64,000 nucleotides of DNA from NCBI GenBank assembly GCA_002894665.1, contig NCRB01000001.1, positions 104,600 through 168,599 of the forward strand, written 5' to 3'. Shown in pieces: positions 27,749 to 36,563 of this stretch (its first letter is position 1; each line of letters begins with the position of its first letter). The notes below the pieces were generated by a model. It searched no databases. It was not told the DNA's origin and saw nothing but the letters and a program-made list of their open reading frames with translations. The translations under genes were made by a program, and so were the position numbers. Source of the stretch: Salinivenus iranica. Lineage in GTDB: Bacteria > Bacteroidota > Rhodothermia > Rhodothermales > Salinibacteraceae.

Positions 27749-28168
27749 CTACGCCTCCTGCTCGTACCGCTCCCCGTTTACGGAGAAGCTGTAGGTGATG
27801 GTGGCGGTCTGGTCCACCATGTTCGACACGGAGCAGTATTTGTCGAGGCTCAGGTCGATCGCGCGGCGGACCTTGTCCGGCGACACGTCGCCCTCAAATG
27901 CATAGCGCAGGTCGAGGTCGGTGAAGACACGCGGCGGCTCCTCGGCCCGCTCGCCGTCGATCTCGGCGTGGAAGTCGTCGATCTCCTGTTTCTGTTTGTC
28001 CAGGATCATTAGGATGTCGATACTACTGCAGCCGACGACACTGAGGGCGGTCATCTCCATGGGGCTGATGCCCTCCTGGTCGCCCGACGACGCAATGGTG
28101 ACGTCGTAGCCGCCGTTGGTGCCGCGGAACTGAATGGCGTCGTTGATGCGCTCGAGGCTGAGGGTCAT
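27749..28168 (-). CDS. OsmC/YhfA-family protein
   Basis: A 139-residue OsmC-fold protein. The redox cysteines appear in ALSVVGCSSIDILMIL and SLDKYCSVSNMV, spaced as in OsmC/Ohr proteins that reduce organic hydroperoxides. The GISPMEMTALSVVGC context is closer to the YhfA branch, whose substrate is unclear. It is convergent with the carboxylase gene (22-bp gap) and divergent from the YkvA gene. Cytosolic, no signal peptide. Confidence 0.88.
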   Translation of the reverse strand: MTLSLERINDAIQFRGTNGGYDVTIASSGDQEGISPMEMTALSVVGCSSIDILMILDKQKQEIDDFHAEIDGERAEEPPRVFTDLDLRYAFEGDVSPDKVRRAIDLSLDKYCSVSNMVDQTATITYSFSVNGERYEQEA

Positions 28169-28304
28169 GCGGTTGGGAGGTCAGTGGCAAGAAGATACAC
28201 AGACAAAAGATAAAAAAGAATGGGGAGCACGTCAGGGAGGCCAACGGGGAGCTTTTCGGTGGGTCGCTCTGTTGAATCCATGATCCTCTTTTCACAAGTG
28301 GCTC

Positions 28305-28883
28305 ATGACGATGGCCTCGGTTCACAACAACGATTCGCCCGACAGGGCGGAAAATGATTCACGCGACGACCAGCCGCCGTTTTTCTCACGCGTCGCCGTT
28401 CAACTAGGCCGAGCGCGGGAGAACCTGCTCGCCGGTCGTCTCGATCGGATTGATCCCGACTACGTGGAGGAGGGGGCACGCGACGTCACCGAGGCGGACC
28501 TCGACACGGTGGTGGAGCGGGCGGAGGCCATCGAGCGGCGGTTCCGGGGCGACGGGCCGCTGGGGCGGCTTATTGAGGATGGGCGGCTGCTTCTCCACCT
28601 AGTCCGCGATGCGCGCCGGGGCCGCTACCACGAGGTGCCCGTTTGGACCCTCAGCGCCGCCGGATTCGCGCTCCTCTACGTCCTCAACCCCTTCGATCTG
28701 ATTCCCGACGCCGTGCCCGTGCTCGGCCTGCTCGACGACGCGGCGGTGGTCTCGGCCTGCCTGGCACTGGTGGAGCAGGACCTCTACGCCTACCGGCAGT
28801 GGCGGGAGGCGGGCGGGGGCCGGCGGGCGCTGGATGGGGCCGAGGCGGAGCCGCCGGACGATCCAAAGAAAACGTCGAGGTAA
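28305..28883 (+). CDS. YkvA-family (DUF1232) membrane protein
   Basis: A 192-residue protein with the DUF1232 signature LYVLNPFDLIPDAVPVLGLL followed by DDAAVVSACLAL, at about residues 123-150. A polar, acidic N-terminal half of about 110 residues precedes it. The motif segment is hydrophobic and likely membrane-associated. The function of the family is unknown. A second ATG (28311) would remove only two residues. The next gene encodes another small membrane protein in the same direction. Confidence 0.87.
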   Translation: MTMASVHNNDSPDRAENDSRDDQPPFFSRVAVQLGRARENLLAGRLDRIDPDYVEEGARDVTEADLDTVVERAEAIERRFRGDGPLGRLIEDGRLLLHLVRDARRGRYHEVPVWTLSAAGFALLYVLNPFDLIPDAVPVLGLLDDAAVVSACLALVEQDLYAYRQWREAGGGRRALDGAEAEPPDDPKKTSR

Positions 28884-28963
28884 CAGCGCCGGGGGACCTG
28901 TTGCTTATCCTATCCATCCCGCGGCTGTATTGTTGACGCCCTGCCCCATTTGCTTTCGATCGA

Positions 28964-29614
28964 ATGGATCCGACGCTGGAGCCGCGCAAGCGGCAGACGT
29001 ACGAGGAAGAACTTGCGAACGCGATCACCCACGGCGTGGGGCTGGTCCTAAGCGTGGTCGGCTGGGTCGCGTTGCTCGTCGTGGCGGGGTGGGCCGGCGA
29101 CGGGTGGGACCTGGTCGCCTCGGCGGTCTTTGGGGGCACGCTCGTCTTTCTCTACGGCGCTTCCACCGCGTACCACAGCGCCCGATCGCCGCGCCTGAAG
29201 CGCTCGATGCGGATCGTGGACCACGTCGCGATCTTCTTGCTCATTGCGGGCACCTACACGCCGTTTGCGACCCTTCTGATGCGCGACGGATGGGGCTGGA
29301 CCCTCCTCGCGATCGTGTGGGGGCTGGCGCTGGCCGGGCTGCTGTTTAAGCTCTTTTCCGAACATCGCTACCACCCGGCGGCCACCTCCCTCTACCTCCT
29401 GATGGGGTGGATGGGCGTTCTGTTTGTGGACCCGATGCGTGCGGCGCTCCCCATCGGCGGGCTCCTGCTGGTGGGGGCCGGCGGGCTGGCGTACACGGCC
29501 GGCGTGGTGTTCTACGGCTGGCACTCGCTCCGCTACAGCCACGCCATCTGGCACGTGTTCGTGCTCGTGGGCAGCCTCTGTCACTACCTTGCCGTGGCGC
29601 TCTACGTGCTCTGA
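28964..29614 (+). CDS. Hemolysin III / PAQR-family membrane protein
   Basis: A 216-residue protein with about seven transmembrane segments. Family motifs are EELANAITHGVGLVLSVVG at the N-terminus, STAYHSA with the first histidine, LKRSMRIVDHVAIFLLIAGTYTP, and the C-terminal YSHAIWHVFVLVGSLCHYLA with two more histidines. The His/Asp set forms the zinc site of PAQR-type proteins, thought to be membrane hydrolases; the old name hemolysin III is historical. It ends three bases before the convergent metallo-hydrolase gene. Confidence 0.92.
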   Translation: MDPTLEPRKRQTYEEELANAITHGVGLVLSVVGWVALLVVAGWAGDGWDLVASAVFGGTLVFLYGASTAYHSARSPRLKRSMRIVDHVAIFLLIAGTYTPFATLLMRDGWGWTLLAIVWGLALAGLLFKLFSEHRYHPAATSLYLLMGWMGVLFVDPMRAALPIGGLLLVGAGGLAYTAGVVFYGWHSLRYSHAIWHVFVLVGSLCHYLAVALYVL

Positions 29615-29617
29615 GGC

Positions 29618-30388
29618 TTATAGCGAATAGGTGCCGAGTTCCTCGCCGAGGTCCGTGTGGGGAAAGATCTCCCGGGCCTGGCGGAGCTCCTCGCTTTTGT
29701 CACCGGGCGGGAGGTGGACGAGCAGGAGGCGCTCGACATCGGCCCGGTCGGCCACCTGGGCGGCCTCGGCGGCGGTCGAGTGGTTTTCGGACGGGCCTCC
29801 GTTGGCCTCGTGCACGAGCAGGTCGGCGTTCTCGGCGAGCCGAACGACGCCCTTGGCGGGGCCGGACGTGTCGCAGGAGTAGGCCAGAACGCGCCCGGTC
29901 GGCTCGTGTTCGAAGCGGAGCCCCACGTTCGGCGTATCGCCGTGCGCGACGGGCGCTCCCGTCACGGTCCAGGCGCCTTCATCCCACACCGTCGCCCCGG
30001 GGGCGTGCTCCACAGTGCGCCAGTCAATGGGCGGGAGGCCCTCCCAGTCGCGGTGCACGGGCTCGAAGGCGTCCCACGAGCGGCGGGCCTGGGCGAGCGC
30101 CGGCTCGATGCCGACCACGGGCAATGCCCGGGCGCGCCCGTCCAGCCACACTTTCTCCATGAGGAGGGGGAAGCCGCTCACGTGGTCCATGTGGGCGTGG
30201 GTGACGATGAGCCCGCCGACGCTGTCGATGGAGGGGCCACACTGCTGGAGGCGCTGGAGGGCGTCGCCGCCGCAGTCGACGAGCAGGGTGCGGGGCGGGG
30301 AGCGGTCATCGGTCACCGCCAGCATGGTGGTGGTGCGGTGCGGATCGCTAATCGCGGCGCCGGTGCCCAGGAGGTGAACTGCAGGCAT
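29618..30388 (-). CDS. MBL-fold hydrolase, RNase Z/AtsA-like
   Basis: A 256-residue enzyme opening VHLLGTGAAISDPHRTTTM, the usual start of RNase Z-like hydrolases, with LLVDCGGDAL and the metal motif LIVTHAHMDHVSGFP (HxHxDH). Later ligands are His in PVAHGDTPNVG, Asp in AYSCDTSGP and a terminal LLLVHLPPG. The exosite arm of true tRNase Z is not evident, so a phosphodiesterase or arylsulfatase-like substrate is as likely. It is transcribed toward the hemolysin III gene. Confidence 0.85.
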   Translation of the reverse strand: MPAVHLLGTGAAISDPHRTTTMLAVTDDRSPPRTLLVDCGGDALQRLQQCGPSIDSVGGLIVTHAHMDHVSGFPLLMEKVWLDGRARALPVVGIEPALAQARRSWDAFEPVHRDWEGLPPIDWRTVEHAPGATVWDEGAWTVTGAPVAHGDTPNVGLRFEHEPTGRVLAYSCDTSGPAKGVVRLAENADLLVHEANGGPSENHSTAAEAAQVADRADVERLLLVHLPPGDKSEELRQAREIFPHTDLGEELGTYSL

Positions 30389-30474
30389 GGGAGGGACGAG
30401 GTCCGAATGACGAGAGCGAGTGAAGGATCACAACCTAATGGAGGCGGCCCTCGAAAATCGACACGCGTCGGCCC

Positions 30475-31566
30475 CTACCGGGTGCGCTGGATGGCAAACT
30501 CGGTGAGCCCGACCAGCGAGGCGCGGGCATCGGAGGGGGGGAGGGCAGCGAGGAGCCCCTTCGCCTCCGCAGCCAGTGATTCCATCCGGTTGCGGGCGTA
30601 GGCAATGCCGTCGTGATCCGCCACGAAGGCGGCCACCTCCCGGAGGTCGTCGCGGTCCTTATCGTCGCGATCCACGATTTTGAGGATGCGTTTCCGCTCG
30701 CTCCTCCCAGCGTCCCGCAGGGCCACGATGAGGGGCAGCGTCATCTTCTTCTCCTGAAGGTCGATGCCGACGGGCTTGCCCGCGTCCTGCTCGCTGTAGT
30801 CGAACAGGTCGTCCCGGATTTGGAACGCCAGGCCGAGGGTTTCGCCGAACTGGGCCATCCGCTCGACGAGGGCCTCGTCGTCGGAGACGCTGACGGCCCC
30901 GCTCTTGGTGCAGGCGGAAATGAGGGAGGCCGTTTTGTCGGAGATAATGCGGAAGTAGGTGTCCTCGTCGATGTCAAGCAGGCGGGACTTTTGGATCTGC
31001 AGGAGTTCCCCCTCGCTCATGCGACGGACGGCGTCCGAGAGGGTGTGCAGCACCGTGTAGTCGTCGTGGTCGAGCGACAGGAGGAGGCCGCGGCTGAGGA
31101 GAAAGTCGCCCATCAGCACGGCAATTTTGTTTTTCCAGAGGGCGTTGATGGAGAAGACGCCCCGTCGCCGATCGGCGTCGTCGACCACGTCGTCGTGCAC
31201 GAGGGTGGCGGTGTGGAGCAGTTCGACGAGGGCGGCCGCGCGGTGGGTCATCTCGGAGGGCGCCCCGCCCGAGGCTTTGGCCGAGAGGAGCACGAGCAGG
31301 GGGCGAATGCGCTTGCCCTTCTGCCAGAGGACGTACTGCGTGATCTTGTCCAGCAGCATGTGGTCGGCCCGCATCGCCTCCCGGAAGTAGGTGTGGAAGG
31401 CGTCCAGGTCGTCCTCGACCGGCGTCCGGATGTCGTCCAGCGTCGTGGGGACGGGGCGATCGATTGTCAGAGCGTCCGCCTCCCCGTTGGCAGAGACCCG
31501 ATCGTCCGACGCGGGCGTATCGGAGGGGAGCGAGGAGACGTTGGCCATCGTGTTTTCAATCATCAT
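30475..31566 (-). CDS. Polyprenyl diphosphate synthase (trans-prenyltransferase)
   Basis: Extends isoprenoid chains from isopentenyl diphosphate, probably making the octaprenyl or longer chain of the respiratory quinone. The 363 residues have KGKRIRPLLVLLSAKASGG, first Asp-rich motif LVHDDVVDDADRRRG, and second motif FQIRDDLFDYSEQDAGKPVG. Length and the DDxxD pair match the IspB/HepT class. An acidic N-terminal tail precedes the fold; initiation may be at 31566 or at the internal ATG 31548. It lies 78 bp downstream of the importer permease gene. Confidence 0.92.
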   Translation of the reverse strand: MMIENTMANVSSLPSDTPASDDRVSANGEADALTIDRPVPTTLDDIRTPVEDDLDAFHTYFREAMRADHMLLDKITQYVLWQKGKRIRPLLVLLSAKASGGAPSEMTHRAAALVELLHTATLVHDDVVDDADRRRGVFSINALWKNKIAVLMGDFLLSRGLLLSLDHDDYTVLHTLSDAVRRMSEGELLQIQKSRLLDIDEDTYFRIISDKTASLISACTKSGAVSVSDDEALVERMAQFGETLGLAFQIRDDLFDYSEQDAGKPVGIDLQEKKMTLPLIVALRDAGRSERKRILKIVDRDDKDRDDLREVAAFVADHDGIAYARNRMESLAAEAKGLLAALPPSDARASLVGLTEFAIQRTR

Positions 31567-31644
31567 TGAAAAGAGACTACCCCACGAACGGCTGGCTCAT
31601 GGAAAGGTTTGTGCGCGGCGGCCTGCTCGCGTACCAGCGGCCGG

Positions 31645-32670
31645 TTATCCGAAGCGGTAGGCCCGACGCCGGAGCAGAAACAGGAAGAAGGGCACCCCGC
31701 AGAGGGCCGTCAGGACGCCGACGGGGACCTCCTGGGCCGGGAGGACGGTGCGCGCCGCGAGGTCGGCCCCACAGAGAAAAATGGCGCCCACCGCGAAGCT
31801 GAGGGGGACGAGGCGCCGGTGGGGCACGCCCACCAGCAGGCGCACGGCGTGGGGGACGATGAGGCCGACGAAGCCGATGGCGCCCGACACGGCCACGAGC
31901 GTGCCCGTTACCAGGGCGGCCAGCACAATGAGGCCCCGCTTGATGGTCTCCACCGGCATGCCGAGGCTCTGGGCCGGCTCTTCTCCGACCAGCATGGCAT
32001 CGAGCGGCCGGGCCAGGGCAAGCAGCGTGCCCACCCCGAGGGCGGTGGTGAGTGCGGGGATCGGCAAAATCCCCCACCGCGCCCCATTCAGCGAGCCGAG
32101 CAGCCAGAACAGCACCGCCCGCAGCTTGTCGGGCTCGGGCGAGGAGTAGGTGATGAACGATGTGATGGAGGCCATGAGGGCGGACATCGCCACGCCGGCC
32201 AGCAGCAGGCGCGCCACGGACACCCGCGGCCCATCTCGGGCGACGAGGTAGACGATGGTGATGGAGGCCAGGCCCCCCAGGAACGCCGCGAGGGGCATGC
32301 TGAGGGTTTTTGAGAGCAGGGGGGGCAGGAAGCCGAGGTAGAAGAGGGAGGCGCCCGCCGAGGCCCCGCTCGAAATGCCGAGGATGTAGGGCTCGGCCAG
32401 CGGGTTGCGGACCAGCGTCTGCATCGCCACGCCGATGATGGACAGGCCGCCCCCGACGATGCAGGCCAGCACGGCGCGGGGCAGGCGCAGCTGCCACACG
32501 ATGCGTCGGGCCGTGGGGGACGGGTCGGGGCCGATGGAGAGGGTCTGATGCAGCACCACGTGGTACACGTCCGCCCACCCCACCGCCGAACTGCCTACGG
32601 ACACCGCCGCCCCCACGGTCGCGATCAGGGTCCCAACGAGGCCCAAGCCGACGAGCCAGGGGCGGTTCAT
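31645..32670 (-). CDS. FecCD/BtuC-family ABC importer permease
   Basis: A 341-residue inner-membrane permease with about ten transmembrane helices. Family motifs are RLPRAVLACIVGGGLSIIGV, MQTLVRNPLAEPYILGISSG, a WLLGSLNGARW segment, and SGAIGFVGLIVPHAVRLLVG. Such permeases import vitamin B12, haem or ferric siderophores. The start codon overlaps the stop of the upstream binding-protein gene by four bases. No ATPase gene lies next to it, so the energising subunit must be encoded elsewhere. Confidence 0.92.
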   Translation of the reverse strand: MNRPWLVGLGLVGTLIATVGAAVSVGSSAVGWADVYHVVLHQTLSIGPDPSPTARRIVWQLRLPRAVLACIVGGGLSIIGVAMQTLVRNPLAEPYILGISSGASAGASLFYLGFLPPLLSKTLSMPLAAFLGGLASITIVYLVARDGPRVSVARLLLAGVAMSALMASITSFITYSSPEPDKLRAVLFWLLGSLNGARWGILPIPALTTALGVGTLLALARPLDAMLVGEEPAQSLGMPVETIKRGLIVLAALVTGTLVAVSGAIGFVGLIVPHAVRLLVGVPHRRLVPLSFAVGAIFLCGADLAARTVLPAQEVPVGVLTALCGVPFFLFLLRRRAYRFG

Positions 32671-33626
32671 GGGGCCGAAGGGGCGCTAGCAGAATCAGCG
32701 ACGGTGGGGCGGGCCGAAGAGGCGTCGATCCGATCCGGATGGAGGTGGGCGGCCATGCGCCAGGCGCCCTCCACGAGCCGCGGGCCCGGACGCAGCAGGA
32801 GGTCGTCGGGGAGGCTGTAGACCCGATTGTTCTGGAGGGCCGGCACGATGTCCCAGGTGGGATGGAGAGACTGAAGGCGGTCGGGGTCGTAGTCGGGGCC
32901 CCAGGCGCCGACGATCACGTCCGGCTTCTCCGTTAGCACAAATTCTTCGGTGAGGGTCGGAGCCTGGGCGTCGAGCGAGTCCGTGATGCTCCGTCCCCCC
33001 GCCATCTCCACGAGCGTGTGGATGTAGCTGTCCCGACCAAAGCTGTAGAGGGTTTCATCTCCGATCAGGACGAGTACCCGCGGGCGCTCCGATTGGGGAA
33101 TGTCGGCCGTCTGGGTGCGGAGGGCCTCGGCCCGCCGCCGGAGGGCCTGTGCGCTGTCGCGTGCGGCCGCCTCCGTGTTCAGCAACGTCCCCATCGTTTC
33201 GATGGCGTCGAACACGTCCCCCAGCGACGAGAAGGAAAAGAAGTACACCGGAAGGTCAAGGGCGTCGAAGGTGTCGGTATCCCCGGGGGGGTTGATCTGA
33301 TCGGTGGCCAGCACCAGGTCGGGCTTCTGGGCCGTGAGTGCCTCGAAGTCGACCGGGAGGGCACTTACGTGGTCGAGGGAGTCGACCGCGGGGGGGTAGT
33401 CGTCCGACGAGGTAACGGCGACGAGCGTAGAGCCCGCGCCCGACGCAAACGCCAGCTCAGTCAGATTGGGCGCGAGCGACACCACCCGTTCCACCGGACG
33501 TTCGACCTGAACGCTTCGCCCTAGATCGTCGGTCAGTTGAGCCGGCGCCGCGTCCTGATCTGCGCTGCACCCCACGAGCCCGGCAACCACCAGAGCCGCC
33601 GCAAAAAAAGCAGGGGAGAGACGCAT
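32667..33626 (-). CDS. Substrate-binding lipoprotein of ABC importer (BtuF/FhuD-like)
   Basis: A 319-residue periplasmic-binding protein anchored as a lipoprotein: signal AFFAAALVVAGLVGC with lipobox LVGC. Then come LTDDLGRSVQVERPVERVV and SLAPNLTELAFASGAG, the class III helical-backbone fold, plus DLVLATDQINPP and the C-terminal WDIVPALQNNRVYSLPDD. This type binds cobalamin, haem or siderophores; the ligand is not determined. ATG 33626 puts the signal peptide at the N-terminus. It is translationally coupled to the permease gene. Confidence 0.88.
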   Translation of the reverse strand: MRLSPAFFAAALVVAGLVGCSADQDAAPAQLTDDLGRSVQVERPVERVVSLAPNLTELAFASGAGSTLVAVTSSDDYPPAVDSLDHVSALPVDFEALTAQKPDLVLATDQINPPGDTDTFDALDLPVYFFSFSSLGDVFDAIETMGTLLNTEAAARDSAQALRRRAEALRTQTADIPQSERPRVLVLIGDETLYSFGRDSYIHTLVEMAGGRSITDSLDAQAPTLTEEFVLTEKPDVIVGAWGPDYDPDRLQSLHPTWDIVPALQNNRVYSLPDDLLLRPGPRLVEGAWRMAAHLHPDRIDASSARPTVADSASAPSAP

Positions 33627-33928
33627 GCTCAGAAGGAAATCGAATGCGACACAACGAAAACCAGCGACCTGATACGCCCCCGACTTAGAGTTGTTGATGG
33701 GGGCGCACGGGCTGCGCTCTCGCCACACCACTGACACGGTCCCCTGTTTCGTGTAAAATTACCCCATCGCGGGAATCTTTCGCTCCACACTGAGCGTCCA
33801 GTTGTGTGTGAGTACAACCCCCACCCTTGAGGAGTCCCCTCGTCATGATCGGTTACTCGTCGGACGGCCCCTGTTGCTGGTTCTGAGGCGCCACGGCGAG
33901 CGCACCCGACACGCATTCCTTTGCTTGT
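33627..33928. other. Divergent spacer between importer and NtrC-type regulator (302 bp)
   Basis: No gene is supported here. It holds the divergent promoters of the importer operon (minus) and the NtrC-type regulator (plus). One clear structure is an inverted repeat, CGCCCCC (33675-33681) and GGGGGCG (33699-33705), with a 17-base loop. I looked for a cobalamin riboswitch and did not find the conserved boxes. Confidence 0.5.
33675..33705 (-). promoter_or_regulatory. Hairpin in the leader of the importer operon
   Basis: A seven-base GC-only inverted repeat with a 17-base loop, ending 49 bp upstream of the binding-protein start codon on the minus strand. No T-run follows in either direction. It may be a leader hairpin that affects initiation of the importer mRNA, or an operator. 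Confidence 0.35.
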
Positions 33929-35317
33929 ATGGATAAGTGCATCTACGTAGTCGACGACGAGCCGAAGATCGGCAATCTGTTCTCCAACGTGCTGGAGCGG
34001 GACGGGTATCAGGTCGAGTCGTACCTGAACCCGCTCTCGATGCTGGAGGCGCTCGACGACGGCGCCACCACGCCCGACGTGGTGGTGGCGGACATGATGA
34101 TGCCGGAGATGGACGGCGTGGAGCTGATGGAAACCCTACAGGAGCGGGGCCTCGACATTCCGGTCATCATTATGACGGCCCACTCGTCGGTGCAGACGGC
34201 GGTGGAAGCCATGCAGCAGGGCGCATTTCACTATCTCCAGAAGCCAGTCAACCTGGAAGAGATGCGGGCGCTGCTGGAGAAGGCGATCGACCTTTACGGG
34301 GCCCAGCAGGAGCTGGAGCAGATCAAGACGCAGCAGCAGCAAAAGTACCCCATCGAGGGCATTCTGGGCCAGAGCGATCCGATTGTGCGGGTCCGCGACA
34401 CCATCGAGACGCTCTGCAGCGCCTCCAACACCACGGTGCTCTTTTCTGGTGAGACGGGGACAGGGAAAAACCTGGCCGCGAAGACCCTTCACTACAATTC
34501 CTCGCGAGCCAAGCACCAGTTTACCGACATCAACTGCGCGGCGCTGCCCGACAATCTCCTGGAGGCAGAGCTCTTTGGGTACGAGGAGGGGGCTTTCACC
34601 GACGCGCGCGACTCGAAAGAGGGATTGATTGAGGTCGCCGATGAAGGGACCCTCTTCCTCGACGAAATCGACTCGATGAGCATGGCGCTCCAGGCGAAGC
34701 TGCTGTCCTTCCTGGAGAGCCGACAGTTCCGGCGGCTGGGAGGAGTCGAGGACCTGACGGCCGATGTGCGCATCCTGTGTGCGACCAACTCCGACCTGGA
34801 GCAGAGCGTGCAGGAGAATACCTTTCGCAAAGACCTCTTCTACCGCATCAACGTGGTGAACGTCAAGATGCCGCCGCTCCGCCACATGGGCGACGACGTG
34901 ATGCTGATTGCGCGGCACATGATCGAAACCTTCAACCGCGAGTTTGGGAGCACCGTCAAAGGGTTCACTGAGGCCGCGGAAGAAAAACTGCGGGACCACA
35001 TGTGGCCGGGCAACGTTCGGGAGCTCCGGAATGTGCTGGAGCGCGCCATGATCTTCGCCGACGGCGATCAAATCGAGGCTGGCGACCTGACGCTGGCGCC
35101 GCCGGGTCGCCTCGACGACATGCACGCCGCGGGCGAGGCCTTCCAGTTTCCCCTGGGCCGCACGCTGCAGGAGGTCGAAAAGGCCTACATTCGCCGCACC
35201 CTGGAGGTGCGCCCGGACGACAGCTACGCCGACATTGCCGATGGCCTTGGCATCTCGAAGAAGACCCTCTGGGACAAGCGCAAACGGTACCAACTCGACG
35301 AGGTCGTGGAGCGGTAG
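33929..35317 (+). CDS. NtrC-family response regulator with altered GAFTGA loop
   Basis: A 462-residue receiver-AAA+-Fis protein. The receiver has VVDDEPKIG and phospho-acceptor Asp55 (VVVADMMMPEMDG), and the AAA+ domain has Walker A GETGTGKN and LFLDEIDSM. The sigma-54 contact loop reads GAFTDA instead of GAFTGA. The C-terminal helix-turn-helix is SYADIADGLGISKKTLWDKR. The changed loop may weaken or abolish sigma-54 remodelling, as in family members that act differently. No kinase gene is adjacent; deoC follows 104 bp downstream. Confidence 0.9.
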   Translation: MDKCIYVVDDEPKIGNLFSNVLERDGYQVESYLNPLSMLEALDDGATTPDVVVADMMMPEMDGVELMETLQERGLDIPVIIMTAHSSVQTAVEAMQQGAFHYLQKPVNLEEMRALLEKAIDLYGAQQELEQIKTQQQQKYPIEGILGQSDPIVRVRDTIETLCSASNTTVLFSGETGTGKNLAAKTLHYNSSRAKHQFTDINCAALPDNLLEAELFGYEEGAFTDARDSKEGLIEVADEGTLFLDEIDSMSMALQAKLLSFLESRQFRRLGGVEDLTADVRILCATNSDLEQSVQENTFRKDLFYRINVVNVKMPPLRHMGDDVMLIARHMIETFNREFGSTVKGFTEAAEEKLRDHMWPGNVRELRNVLERAMIFADGDQIEAGDLTLAPPGRLDDMHAAGEAFQFPLGRTLQEVEKAYIRRTLEVRPDDSYADIADGLGISKKTLWDKRKRYQLDEVVER

Positions 35318-35421
35318 ACGCCTCGCCGCGAACTTCCGGCGGCGTGCCCAATTCTATTCCCTCGGCGGCCGCTTGCGGCCCCGCCCATCGCAGCACCGGT
35401 CACTGTTTTGCCCCTTGGTCC

Positions 35422-36333
35422 ATGCAACCGCCTTTCCAGTCGGAATACCGCCCCCCGAAGGTGCCTACGGTCGACGCGGTCGCGGCGCGCGAGCGGGCCC
35501 AGCGCCTCTCCACCCGCAGCATTAAAACCGAGGCGAAGGTGCAGGGGCTGAAGATGCTCGTCGGCATGCTGGATCTGACGACGCTGGAGGGAGCGGACAC
35601 CCCCGGCAAGGTGCGCTCCCTCTGCCAGAAGGCCCGCACGCCGGATTCGGACCACGACTCCCCGTCGGTGGGCGCCGTGTGCGTGTATCCGCCTATGGTG
35701 CCGGTGGCTCGCAAGCAGCTGCGCGGGACGGACATTGCCATCGCCTCCGTCGCCAGCTACTTTCCGAGCGGCCAGGCGGCGATCGACGAGCGGGTCGAGG
35801 AGGTAGAGCGGGTGCGGGAGGCCGGGGCGGACGAGATCGACGTCGTGATGAACCGCAACGCCTTTCTCTCCGGCCGCTATGGGCAGGTGCACGACGAGAT
35901 CAGCGCCCTGGCCGAAGCCTCGGGAGAGGCTCACCTGAAGGTGATCCTGGAGACGGGCGAGTTGGAGACCTACGACGCCGTGCGCCTTGCCAGTCAGATT
36001 GCCATTGACGCCGGGGCCGACTTCATCAAGACCTCGACGGGCAAGATCACGCCCGCGGCCACCATGCCCGTCACCCTCGTGATGCTGGAGGCGATCCGCG
36101 ACCACTATCTCGACACAGGAGAGGCGATCGGCATGAAGCCCGCGGGGGGCATCCGAAAGGCCAAGCGCGCGCTCCGGTACCTCGTGATGGTGAAAGAGAC
36201 GCTGGGGGACGCGTGGCTGACCCCCGATCGGTTTCGCATCGGGGCCTCGTCGCTCCTGAACGACCTGCTCCTGCAGCTGGAGAAGGAGCGAACCGGGCGC
36301 TACCATTCGAAACGGTACCTGTCGCTCGGGTGA
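35422..36333 (+). CDS. deoC: Deoxyribose-phosphate aldolase
   Basis: Cleaves 2-deoxyribose-5-phosphate to glyceraldehyde-3-phosphate and acetaldehyde. The 303 residues carry the Schiff-base Lys in FIKTSTGKITPAAT and the second catalytic Lys in IGMKPAGGIRKAKRA, with EIDVVMNRNAFLSG and VILETGEL. The extended N-terminus (about 50 residues) resembles the longer class of DeoC. The next genes are aldehyde dehydrogenases, which could oxidise the acetaldehyde, so this looks like a deoxynucleoside salvage/catabolism locus. Confidence 0.94.
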   Translation: MQPPFQSEYRPPKVPTVDAVAARERAQRLSTRSIKTEAKVQGLKMLVGMLDLTTLEGADTPGKVRSLCQKARTPDSDHDSPSVGAVCVYPPMVPVARKQLRGTDIAIASVASYFPSGQAAIDERVEEVERVREAGADEIDVVMNRNAFLSGRYGQVHDEISALAEASGEAHLKVILETGELETYDAVRLASQIAIDAGADFIKTSTGKITPAATMPVTLVMLEAIRDHYLDTGEAIGMKPAGGIRKAKRALRYLVMVKETLGDAWLTPDRFRIGASSLLNDLLLQLEKERTGRYHSKRYLSLG

Positions 36334-36359
36334 TTTTCTGCGTGGAGAGCACTCTAGTG

Positions 36360-36400
36360 CGTATTGCGTATTTCGTATTGCGTATTTCGTATTGTGTATC
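36360..36400. repeat. Tandem 7/14-bp AT-rich repeat
   Basis: Six successive seven-base units run CGTATTG, CGTATTT, CGTATTG, CGTATTT, CGTATTG, TGTATCA-like, giving a 14-bp period. The composition contrasts sharply with the GC-rich surroundings. Words of the same kind recur in inverted orientation at 36564-36583. Confidence 0.85.
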
Positions 36401-36444
36401 ACGTACGTAATTCAAGTTGCGCCCTCCGGCGTTATTTTCGGGGA

Positions 36445-36516
36445 GACAGCGGACCGCGAACCGCAGACCGTGGGATAGAGGGGTTCTCGGCGGTCGGCCG
36501 TCCGTGGTCCGCCGTC
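36445..36516. repeat. GC-rich imperfect inverted repeat (26-base arms)
   Basis: Arms 36445-36470 and 36491-36516 are reverse complements at 21 of 26 positions, with a 20-base loop. Both arms are built of GCGGACC/GGTCCGC words. It could fold as a long hairpin in DNA or RNA. It lies inside the AT-rich outer repeats of the same spacer. Confidence 0.75.
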
Positions 36517-36563
36517 ATTGAGGCACTACGCGGGTTCCCCGCCACCTGGGGTAAGTAGCCAAG

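Noticed and set aside
33627..33928. Cobalamin riboswitch upstream of the importer operon.
   Set aside because: The conserved B12 box and the GGGAA/GCCACTG core were not found on the minus strand. Only a simple GC hairpin is present.
36360..36400. CRISPR-like array.
   Set aside because: The units are seven bases with no unique spacers and there are no cas genes. It is a simple tandem repeat.
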